From contig JASLHF010000132.1 of NCBI GenBank assembly GCA_030152275.1, positions 1-9,182 of the forward strand: a stretch of 9,182 nt of DNA, in the 5' to 3' direction. A program made the translations under genes and the position numbers. How positions within the stretch are numbered: the stretch's first letter is position 1; each line of letters begins with the position of its first letter. The stretch is from Acinetobacter sp. GTDB taxonomy: Bacteria > Pseudomonadota > Gammaproteobacteria > Pseudomonadales > Moraxellaceae. The notes below the pieces were generated by a model, which was not told the origin of the DNA, did not search any database, and saw only the letters and a program-made list of their open reading frames with translations. This document shows positions 1 through 5,876 of this stretch, piece by piece.

Positions 1-96
1 AGCAAATTTATATTGGTTGATTCGCGTGCTGAGGCTGAAGAAATTGTGACTGCAAATAAGGCTATGTTCAAAACACAGAAGCAAAGTCATGACTAA
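1..96 (+). CDS. 3' end of an unidentified gene (partial)
   Basis: An open frame enters from the left edge and ends at TAA 94-96, giving 31 residues that begin SKFILVDSRAEAEEIV and end in QKQSHD. Its last 8 bases overlap the start codon of the next gene at 89, an arrangement typical of translationally coupled phage or island genes. The visible tail is charged and probably helical. I recognise no domain in it, and it does not look like the catalytic C-terminus of a tyrosine integrase. It probably belongs to the same element as the two following genes. Confidence 0.6.
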   Translation, partial: SKFILVDSRAEAEEIVTANKAMFKTQKQSHD

Positions 97-292
97 CCTA
101 TCTCCCACTGAAATCGATTTATTAGAAGAATTCGTGGAAGAACTGGCACCGCGTCATATTTCTCAAATTGAGTTCACAACAACATTGCTATCGGAACTCG
201 TAAAAGTGCTTTATCACATTTGTGTTGAAAAATTAGTTGCTGCAGATGAATTGCCTGCGGCGGTGAAACGAAGTTTGAAGGAGGTGTCTTAA
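89..292 (+). CDS. Small hypothetical protein of the integrated element
   Basis: This 67-residue acidic, mostly helical protein starts MTNLSPTEIDLLEEF and ends SLKEVS. The start codon lies inside the end of the preceding gene, and only a weak GAAG-like ribosome site precedes it, so translation is probably coupled. Its stop codon directly abuts the ATG of the PrtN-like gene. The compact layout supports a real gene in a polycistronic unit. I recognise no family. An accessory regulatory or DNA-binding partner role is possible, but nothing in the sequence shows it. Confidence 0.65.
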   Translation: MTNLSPTEIDLLEEFVEELAPRHISQIEFTTTLLSELVKVLYHICVEKLVAADELPAAVKRSLKEVS

Positions 293-583
293 ATGAGAGC
301 AACTGCTAGAAACAATGAAGTGAATGACCAGATTGATACATCGATGATGTTAATCCTTCGCTACAAACGTCCAGTTGTAGCTTTAAAAGACATTGTTAAT
401 GATTATATGCCCCATATAGATTTGCCTGCAGCCAAGCAACGTGCGGCTAAATGCAAACTACCTTTCCCGGCATTCAAAACTGATGGGAATAAGTCTGAGT
501 ATTTTGTTAAATTATCCGATGTTGCCGTTTGGCTTGATTCGCTGCAGGCAGAATCACAGAAGAATTGGAGTGAGGTGAATTAA
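293..583 (+). CDS. Pyocin activator PrtN-like family protein
   Basis: This 96-residue protein resembles the PrtN (pyocin activator) family of small DNA-binding regulators. In Pseudomonas, PrtN turns on pyocin genes, and relatives occur near the ends of prophages and islands in other genera. The family-like features are the LILRYKRPVVALKDI segment (about residues 20-34), the DYMPHIDLPAAKQRA stretch that follows, a basic KCKLPFPAFK segment near residues 54-63, and YFVKLSDVAVWLDSL close to the C-terminus. The start is fixed by a near-perfect Shine-Dalgarno AAGGAGGT at 278-285, seven bases upstream. It is the last gene before the element boundary, and a terminator folds over its stop codon. A role as activator or as a recombination directionality factor is inference from context. 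Confidence 0.7.
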   Translation: MRATARNNEVNDQIDTSMMLILRYKRPVVALKDIVNDYMPHIDLPAAKQRAAKCKLPFPAFKTDGNKSEYFVKLSDVAVWLDSLQAESQKNWSEVN

Positions 584-597
584 TTCGCCTCATTTTT
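571..597 (+). terminator. Intrinsic terminator overlapping the PrtN-like gene stop codon
   Basis: The arms TGAGGTGAA (571-579) and TTCGCCTCA (584-592) pair along their whole length in RNA, with one U-G wobble (576 with 587). They enclose a four-base loop and are followed directly by TTTTT (593-597). The stop codon TAA (581-583) lies in the loop. This closes the plus-strand unit of the element. Confidence 0.65.
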
Positions 598-620
598 ACG
601 CCTTTTTTACGCCTTACGCC
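593..620. repeat. Short direct repeats TTTTTACGCC
   Basis: TTTTTACGCC at 593-602, TTTTTTACGCC at 603-613 and a shortened TTACGCC at 614-620 lie head to tail. They sit between the last element gene and the suspected attachment junction. Tyrosine integrases and excisionases often bind short direct repeats (arm sites) in this position. That role is inferred; only the repeat is seen. Confidence 0.55.
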
Positions 621-660
621 ATGTTATTTTTACTATCTCATTGTTTATTAATGTTTTTAT

Positions 661-753
661 TTAAACATCCATCCCACCCGCCATCGGCGCGACCCAAAGT
701 TTTCGGCTTAGAGGTTTATCAAATAATTGCTCAATTACAATATGCTGCGACAT
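661..753 (-). pseudogene. dusA: Displaced 5' stub of dusA (tRNA-dihydrouridine synthase A)
   Basis: A 30-codon minus-strand frame starts at ATG 751-753 and ends at TAA 661-663. Residues 13-24 read KPLSRKLWVAPM, which matches the pattern at the N-terminus of DusA proteins (E. coli has GRFSVAPMLDWTDRHCR). After VAPM, where DusA continues with (M/L)DWT, this frame reads AGGMDV and stops. This is expected when an element recombines into the start of dusA and separates the native start codon from the body, while supplying a replacement 5' end at its other end. An in-frame stop lies four codons upstream of the ATG (TAA, then TCT AGC), so the stub is not the tail of a longer protein. The chromosomal side, with the old dusA promoter region, would be at higher coordinates. 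The identification rests on a short match and on known dusA targeting by integrases. Confidence 0.55.
682..695. other. Probable attachment-site core (element/dusA junction)
   Basis: CATCGGCGCGACCC on the plus strand is the VAPM-coding part of the dusA stub read in reverse, and it stands out as GC-rich in an AT-rich region. dusA-specific integrases recombine at this conserved part of the gene. The exact crossover cannot be placed without the other end of the element. Confidence 0.45.
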
Positions 754-1250
754 GCTAGATTATCCAATAGAAAACTGACTGCTTAGGTGTTCTAGATGTA
801 CATTTAAAATACTCTTGACACTGAACTTCCGCTGAATGATAAGCAGATGCAATCTATAGTCCAACACTCTTAAGAAAACCGCTGCAACTTGGATATGATT
901 CCCGCCCGATAGCCAGATGCTGGATATTTCAAAAGTGTTCTAAAATATAAGGACAGCAAGTCTAAAACTTTCCTGGGAAAAACTCTAGTACAGCCTTTCA
1001 TCCCTCACAGATTTTTTAAAGCTTAGATTTTCATTGTGGACACATGTATTTTTTCACGCCACCTATATCAAATAAAGGCTAATTTTTTTCATACACATTT
1101 TCACAAGACTACAGTTTCTTAATTTGGACAAAAGTATTCCGCCTTTAATTAAATTTTATATTTTATAATTATCTCTAAAATATTAATTTTAAACAAAATT
1201 AATAATAACTAGCTACTGGATTCGCAATATAAAAATCAAACAGAATCAAT
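754..1250. other. AT-rich intergenic region without a recognisable gene
   Basis: No credible protein-coding or tRNA gene was seen on either strand. The part nearest 754 would be the old upstream region of dusA. A GATAAT hexamer on the minus strand lies only about five bases before the stub ATG. Around 1141-1220 the sequence is almost pure A/T. A loose repeat with TGGACA and GTATT recurs at 1037-1060 and 1125-1143. Confidence 0.5.
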
Positions 1251-1278
1251 AAAAAACCAGAGCTAAGCTCCGGTTTTT
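1251..1278. terminator. Bidirectional terminator after rodA
   Basis: An inverted repeat CCAGAGC-TAA-GCTCCGG (1257-1273, one G-T wobble) is flanked by A6 on the left and T5 on the right. On the minus strand it forms a stem followed by TTTTTT, about 35 bases past the rodA stop codon. It could also stop plus-strand transcripts leaving the mobile element. Confidence 0.8.
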
Positions 1279-1307
1279 AAAATTTTATATTTCTGCATAT
1301 TACAACT

Positions 1308-2444
1308 TTAGCGATGCGTATGAATAGACATCACAATCCCCATACCCGCAAGCATAGAAATAACAGCAGTACCGCCATAACTCATCAATGGAAGCGGGTC
1401 ACCGGTCACAGGTAAAATGCCGCTAACCATGCCGGAATTTAAAAATACAAAGAAAAAGAATGTCAGTCCTGTTGCGCCAGCATATAAACGGCCAAAGTTG
1501 TGAAAACTATTCATACCGATCATCAGACAGCGGATAATAATAGCTGCAAATAGACTAAACAGCAGAAATACACCCAAGAACCCAAATTCTTCGGCATAAG
1601 TCGACATAATGAAGTCAGTATGATGTTCTGGCAAATATCCTAAATGCGACTGCGTGCCTTCTGTAAATCCTTTGCCTGTCAGGCCGCCAGAGCCAATCGC
1701 AATTTTAGACTGAATAATGTTCCAGCCTGCACCCAAAGCATCAGATTCAGGATCAAATAAAGTCAAAATGCGCTTCTTTTGATATTCCTGTAAAAAGAAC
1801 ATCCACAACAAAGGCGCGGCAACCGCAAATGCAGCCACAGCAGCTGCAATTAGGCGCCAAGACATTCCGCTTAAAAACAGCACAAATATGCCGGGAATAA
1901 TCAAACCAATGTTCAAGTCTGGCTGCAATGCGACCAGCACAAACGGCACCATCATAATGCCCAGCGCCACGATAATATGCACAAATTTAGGCGGAAAAGC
2001 CCGATTTGAAAAATACCATGCCATCATCAGCGGCATCGCAAATTTCATTACTTCACTCGGCTGCATGCTGCCAATACCGGGCAATGTAATCCAGCGTTTT
2101 GCGCCCAGCCGGGTTTCACCAATTGCAAGCACCAGCAGCAGCATAAAAATACCAAACACATAAAAGTATGGACTGACAGCATGATAAACTTTTGGCGGTA
2201 CTTGAGCGCACAAAAACATAATGATAAAACCTGCACCAAAACTGGTGGCCTGACGCAGCACCATACCAGAATCGCCTGCAGTCGCGCTATAAACCACCAT
2301 AAGGCCCAAGATCGCATTTAAAATCAGAAAACTCAGCAGCCAAGGATCTAAATGCAGTTTGGTCCAGCGTGAAGCATCGTGTTTTATGCTAAGGCCATCC
2401 CGTGCGGATTGACGTAAAAAACGATACTGCTGTGAAGGAATCAT
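1308..2444 (-). CDS. rodA: RodA, SEDS peptidoglycan glycosyltransferase of the elongasome
   Basis: This 378-residue polytopic inner-membrane protein polymerises lipid II into glycan strands for side-wall growth, acting with a class B penicillin-binding protein (PBP2) and MreBCD. Hydrophobic segments run through the protein from about residue 35. SEDS hallmarks are GAKRWI with W118, QPSE near 128-131, the loop GLTGKGFTEGTQSHLGYLPE, and HTDFI with the putative catalytic D277. The late PLPLMSYGGTA motif and the C-terminus MSIHTHR are also typical; E. coli RodA has the same MSIHTHR string. The position usually written GVPLP or GIPLP is GDPLP here (D349). No good Shine-Dalgarno precedes the ATG. 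The gene lies 105 bases after ispD, beyond a hairpin, and ends at a strong terminator. FtsW is the main alternative, but the C-terminus favours RodA. Confidence 0.93.
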   Translation of the reverse strand: MIPSQQYRFLRQSARDGLSIKHDASRWTKLHLDPWLLSFLILNAILGLMVVYSATAGDSGMVLRQATSFGAGFIIMFLCAQVPPKVYHAVSPYFYVFGIFMLLLVLAIGETRLGAKRWITLPGIGSMQPSEVMKFAMPLMMAWYFSNRAFPPKFVHIIVALGIMMVPFVLVALQPDLNIGLIIPGIFVLFLSGMSWRLIAAAVAAFAVAAPLLWMFFLQEYQKKRILTLFDPESDALGAGWNIIQSKIAIGSGGLTGKGFTEGTQSHLGYLPEHHTDFIMSTYAEEFGFLGVFLLFSLFAAIIIRCLMIGMNSFHNFGRLYAGATGLTFFFFVFLNSGMVSGILPVTGDPLPLMSYGGTAVISMLAGMGIVMSIHTHR

Positions 2445-2477
2445 TTGCGTTGCGCGCTAAAAAAACAAAGTGGGGAA

Positions 2478-2515
2478 ATTATAAGTGAAAGCTGCGCTGA
2501 AAGTTTAGCGCAGCT
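2478..2515 (-). promoter_or_regulatory. Hairpin and possible -10 element upstream of rodA
   Basis: A perfect 9-bp inverted repeat AGCTGCGCT/AGCGCAGCT (2490-2498 and 2507-2515) with an 8-base spacer lies between ispD and rodA. It lacks a good U tract, so it may be a weak terminator, an mRNA-processing hairpin or an operator. On the minus strand a perfect TATAAT (2478-2483) follows at once and could serve rodA, but no convincing -35 is seen. Confidence 0.4.
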
Positions 2516-2549
2516 AAAATTAATCGAAATAAATTTATCCGAACGTGCT

Positions 2550-3263
2550 TTATTGTGAGGCCAAAATCATTTTTGCCAGCGCCAAATCATCTGGGTAAGT
2601 AATTTTAATATTGTCTGAACGTCCCTGCACCAGCTGCACCGCATGCCCGGCATATTCCAGCGCACTGGCTTCATCGGTAATATGAATACCCTCGCGCAAT
2701 GCCTGCTCAATCGCTTTTTTTAACACGCCCAGCTGTGCCATTTGCGGCGTTTGCGCCTGCCATAATTTTTGCCGGTCAACAGTCCGATCTATGGCACTTC
2801 CATTTTCAGACAATTTCAATGTGTCACGTACCGGTATCGCTAAAATTGCGCTCTGGCCGCTTTCCACCGCTGTATCAGTCAAATCCAGCAAATTTTCGAC
2901 AGCAACACAAGGACGGGCTGCATCATGCACCAACACCCAGTCTTGTTCAGATGCAAATTCAGACAAATAATTTAAAGCATTTAGCACAGAATGCACGCGC
3001 TCCTGCCCGCCTAAACAGAAATGCGCTTTGTCTGACTGTTCAAAACTAAGAGTTTTAGCTACAGTATCCTGCGCGCCAATGGCCAGCACATAACCAGCCA
3101 AAGGCAAAGCAGTCAGCCTTGAAACGGTATGTTCCAAGACTGTTTTCTGTTTTATGCTTTGGTATTGCTTCAGTTCGGACTTTGAAAATCTGCTTCCAGA
3201 TCCCGCTGCTGGTATGACAGCCCACAAGTTAAGGTTCTGGTGGCGCTTCAGCTGGTTCTTCAT
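2550..3263 (-). CDS. ispD: IspD, 2-C-methyl-D-erythritol 4-phosphate cytidylyltransferase
   Basis: This 237-residue cytosolic enzyme joins CTP and MEP to give CDP-methylerythritol plus pyrophosphate, the third step of the MEP isoprenoid pathway. The N-terminal nucleotide-binding signature AVIPAAGSGSRF with R25 is followed by K32QY, at the same seven-residue spacing as E. coli R20 and K27. Further motifs are VHDAARP (D114), IPVRDTLK (143-150), LWQAQTPQ (168-174), TDEASALE (197-204) and NIKITYPDDLALA, where K220 corresponds to E. coli K213. Its start overlaps the end of ftsB by 35 bases with no clear ribosome site, which suggests translational coupling. IspD draws on the CTP made by PyrG, encoded upstream in the same cluster. 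Its length is normal for the family. Confidence 0.95.
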   Translation of the reverse strand: MKNQLKRHQNLNLWAVIPAAGSGSRFSKSELKQYQSIKQKTVLEHTVSRLTALPLAGYVLAIGAQDTVAKTLSFEQSDKAHFCLGGQERVHSVLNALNYLSEFASEQDWVLVHDAARPCVAVENLLDLTDTAVESGQSAILAIPVRDTLKLSENGSAIDRTVDRQKLWQAQTPQMAQLGVLKKAIEQALREGIHITDEASALEYAGHAVQLVQGRSDNIKITYPDDLALAKMILASQ

Positions 3264-3627
3264 TGGTGCGTAAATCCGCTTTTGAATTCGGGTCGATATA
3301 AATCGGTTTATATTGTGTACTGATTGTGCTCATTTGCACAAAAGTTTCATGAGGCTTGATTAAGCCTAAATCCAAACGCGCATGCTCTTCAATGGCTTCA
3401 ACACCATTTTTCAAGTCATACACTTCCGCCGCCAGTACGCGGTTGCGTTCTTTTAATTCTTCATTCAGTTCAATCTGCTGCTGAACTTTTTGCGCCAGTT
3501 TTTGGTGATCTTTATGACCGCCTTCACCAAACCAATATAAATATTGAAACCCTGCGATCAATAAGATCGCAAGGCCCAACAATGCTTTACTCGCTTTGGA
3601 GTCAAATACATTTAACATAGAGAGCAT
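3229..3627 (-). CDS. ftsB: FtsB, cell-division coiled-coil protein
   Basis: This bitopic inner-membrane divisome protein normally forms a complex with FtsL and FtsQ that signals to FtsW/FtsI. A transmembrane segment lies at about residues 15-33. A periplasmic heptad-rich coiled coil follows at about 40-78, and then the family signature EEHARLDLGLIKPHETF at about 80-96. With 132 residues it exceeds the E. coli protein (103) through a tail rich in Glu, Pro and Ala. The tail is encoded in the stretch overlapping ispD. The gene starts 7 bases after the eno stop codon. A second in-frame ATG at 3616-3618 would shorten it to 129 residues, and neither start has a good Shine-Dalgarno. The eno-ftsB-ispD neighbourhood is common in gammaproteobacteria. 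Confidence 0.92.
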   Translation of the reverse strand: MLSMLNVFDSKASKALLGLAILLIAGFQYLYWFGEGGHKDHQKLAQKVQQQIELNEELKERNRVLAAEVYDLKNGVEAIEEHARLDLGLIKPHETFVQMSTISTQYKPIYIDPNSKADLRTNEEPAEAPPEP

Positions 3628-3634
3628 GATCTGC

Positions 3635-4924
3635 TTAGTTCAAACCTTTGAACTCAGCTTTACCGCGATATGCAGCTTTAGTCAATTCTTCAATGCGAAG
3701 CAATTGGTTATATTTTGCAACACGGTCAGAACGGCAAAGTGAACCAGTTTTGATTTGGCCAGCTGCTGTACCTACTGCAAGATCCGCAATTGTAGAATCT
3801 TCAGTTTCACCTGAACGGTGTGAAATCACAGTCGTGTAACCATTAGCTTTAGCCAGGTAGATTGCATCTAAAGTTTCAGTCAATGTACCGATTTGGTTGT
3901 ACTTGATCAGAATAGAATTACCCACTTTTTCATTGATGCCGCGTTGAAGAATCTTAGGATTCGTAACGAATAGGTCATCACCAACCAATTGGATTTTGTC
4001 GCCAAGAATAGAAGTCAGGTAAGACCAGCCTTCCCAATCTGACTCGTCCAAACCATCTTCAATTGAGATAATTGGATATTGGTTTGCAAGGCCTGCAAGG
4101 TAGTCAGCAAATTGGTTGCTTGTAAACGCTTTGTTGCCTTCACCTGCAAGGATGTATTGACCATCTTTGTAGAATTCTGAAGATGCGCAGTCAAGTGCAA
4201 GCATGATGTCAGAACCCGCTTTGTAGCCAGTCTGCTCAATTGCAGAAAGAATCACAGTGATTGCTTCTTCGTTTGAACGTAAGTTCGGAGCAAAACCGCC
4301 TTCATCACCTACAGCAGTATTTAAACCTTGTTTCTTTAAAACTGATTTTAAAGAATGGAAAATTTCTGCACCCGCACGAAGCGCTTCAGAGAATGAAGTG
4401 AAACCTACTGGTTCAATCATGAATTCTTGAATATCAACAGTGTTGTCTGCGTGAGCGCCACCGTTCAAGATGTTCATCATTGGAACAGGCATTGTTAAAA
4501 TGCTGTTGTTGCGAAGGTCTGCGATGTATTGGAAAAGAGGAATTTTCTTTTCATCAGCAGCAGCGCGCGCAGCAGCAAGAGAAACCGCTAAAGTTGCGTT
4601 AGCGCCTAATTTTTCTTTGTTTTCAGTATCGTCCAGCGCGATCATTGTGTTATCAATGTCTTTTTGTTCGAATACTGATTTACCTAACAATGCATCACGG
4701 ATTTGTGTGTTTACGTTGTTTACAGCAGTTTTAACGCCTTTACCTAAGTAACGTGATTTGTCGCCGTCACGAAGTTCTAAAGCTTCACGAGAACCAGTTG
4801 AAGCACCAGATGGTGCACATGCACGGCCTACAACGCCAGAGGCTAAGATTACGTCTGCTTCGATGGTAGGGTTACCACGAGAGTCCAAAATTTCACGTGC
4901 ACGAATGTCAACGATTTGGCTCAT
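3635..4924 (-). CDS. eno: Enolase
   Basis: Enolase converts 2-phosphoglycerate to phosphoenolpyruvate in glycolysis with Mg2+, and in many bacteria it is also part of the RNA degradosome. The 429-residue chain has the expected active-site set: the SGASTGSREALELRD loop (39-53), DIQEFM (164-169), E208 in GDEGGFAPN as proton shuttle, and D245, E289 and D316 as metal ligands. K341 in LIKYNQIGTLTET is the catalytic base, followed by the H369RSGETED stretch and K392. I chose the ATG at 4922-4924 because GAGGAA lies six bases upstream; a TTG two codons earlier is less likely. KdsA consumes phosphoenolpyruvate, so the neighbouring genes are metabolically linked. A hairpin separates eno from kdsA. Confidence 0.97.
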   Translation of the reverse strand: MSQIVDIRAREILDSRGNPTIEADVILASGVVGRACAPSGASTGSREALELRDGDKSRYLGKGVKTAVNNVNTQIRDALLGKSVFEQKDIDNTMIALDDTENKEKLGANATLAVSLAAARAAADEKKIPLFQYIADLRNNSILTMPVPMMNILNGGAHADNTVDIQEFMIEPVGFTSFSEALRAGAEIFHSLKSVLKKQGLNTAVGDEGGFAPNLRSNEEAITVILSAIEQTGYKAGSDIMLALDCASSEFYKDGQYILAGEGNKAFTSNQFADYLAGLANQYPIISIEDGLDESDWEGWSYLTSILGDKIQLVGDDLFVTNPKILQRGINEKVGNSILIKYNQIGTLTETLDAIYLAKANGYTTVISHRSGETEDSTIADLAVGTAAGQIKTGSLCRSDRVAKYNQLLRIEELTKAAYRGKAEFKGLN

Positions 4925-4945
4925 GAACAATTCCTCAGTTGATTA

Positions 4946-4976
4946 ATAAAAATGATGCGTCAAAAGAGACGCATCA
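4946..4976 (-). terminator. Terminator-like hairpin between kdsA and eno
   Basis: A perfect 9-bp inverted repeat TGATGCGTC (4953-4961) and GACGCATCA (4968-4976) encloses six bases. Read on the minus strand, the stem is followed by the T-rich TTTTTATT. It begins about a dozen bases after the kdsA stop and ends shortly before the eno start. It may partly terminate pyrG-kdsA transcripts, set relative eno levels, or stabilise a processed 3' end. No separate eno promoter is obvious in the small gap, so readthrough or a promoter inside kdsA is implied. Confidence 0.6.
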
Positions 4977-4988
4977 ATGTGTATCGAA

Positions 4989-5846
4989 TTAATGTGTATC
5001 TAACTTTGAAAAACCTTTAACCAAGGTATCCAATTCTTTCAATTGCGCTAAAAATGGCTCTAATTGAGACATACGAAGTGCGCAAGGCCCATCACATTTG
5101 GCTTTTTCTGGATCTGGATGTGCTTCTAAGAACAAACCTGCTAAACCAGTTGCCATACCTGCACGGGCAAGCGTAGTGATCTGTGCGCGGCGACCGCCTG
5201 CAGAATCAGAGCGTCCGCCCGGAGTTTGCAGTGCATGGGTCACATCAAAGAACACAGGAACATTCATGTCTTTCATGATGTCAAAGCCCAGCATGTCTAC
5301 AACCAAGTTATTGTAGCCAAACGCTGAACCGCGTTCACACAAAATCAATTTGTCATTCCCTACCTCTAAACACTTATGCAAAATATGGCGCATTTCGTGC
5401 GGTGCAAGGAACTGTGCTTTTTTGATGTTGATGATGGCATCAGTTTTTGCCATCGCTTCCACCAAATCAGTCTGACGGCTTAAAAATGCGGGAAGCTGGA
5501 TAATATCCGCCACTTCTGCAACAGGCGCGGCCTGATACGGCTCATGCACATCGGTAATGATCGGCACATTGAAATGTTTTTTAATGTCAGCTAACCACTC
5601 GATGCCTTTTTCCAAGCCTGGGCCACGGAACGAGTTCAAGCTTGAACGGTTGGCTTTATCAAAACTTGCTTTAAATACGTAAGGAATATCCAAACGCTTG
5701 CAGATATCTACGTATGTTTCTGCAATTTCAAAAGCAAGATCTTTTGACTCAAGTACGTTCATGCCGCCGAATAGTACAAATGGCAAGTGGTTTGCCATTT
5801 GTATATCGCCTAAACGTACAATTTCTTGCGGTTTTAATTGTGACAT
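4989..5846 (-). CDS. kdsA: KdsA, 3-deoxy-8-phosphooctulonate synthase
   Basis: This 285-residue cytosolic TIM-barrel enzyme condenses phosphoenolpyruvate with arabinose 5-phosphate to give Kdo-8-phosphate, the precursor of the inner-core sugar of lipopolysaccharide or lipooligosaccharide. The protein follows E. coli KdsA (284 residues) closely. Shared stretches include FVLFGGMNVLES near 23-34, FKASFDKANRSS near 58-69, ITDVHEP, IQLPAFLSRQTDLVEAMAKT, FDVTHALQ, and EAHPDPEKAKCDGP near the end. N30 in GGMN marks the metal-independent class; metal-dependent enzymes carry Cys here. AGGAAG stands a few bases before the ATG. The gene lies 30 bases after pyrG and probably shares its transcript. Confidence 0.97.
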   Translation of the reverse strand: MSQLKPQEIVRLGDIQMANHLPFVLFGGMNVLESKDLAFEIAETYVDICKRLDIPYVFKASFDKANRSSLNSFRGPGLEKGIEWLADIKKHFNVPIITDVHEPYQAAPVAEVADIIQLPAFLSRQTDLVEAMAKTDAIINIKKAQFLAPHEMRHILHKCLEVGNDKLILCERGSAFGYNNLVVDMLGFDIMKDMNVPVFFDVTHALQTPGGRSDSAGGRRAQITTLARAGMATGLAGLFLEAHPDPEKAKCDGPCALRMSQLEPFLAQLKELDTLVKGFSKLDTH

Positions 5847-5876
5847 TTAAACTTCCTAGTTTAGTCCTGCAGACCC

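Noticed and set aside
815..843. Plus-strand promoter-like TTGACA with GATAAG at 17-bp spacing
   Set aside because: The -35 is perfect but the -10 is weak, and no plus-strand gene follows. Probably chance in AT-rich DNA.
584..1307. tRNA or small-RNA gene as the integration target
   Set aside because: No cloverleaf, CCA end or recognisable RNA was found. The dusA stub explains the junction better.
2048..2317. Second minus-strand frame inside rodA
   Set aside because: It lies within a clear RodA coding sequence in a different frame and shows no recognisable domain.
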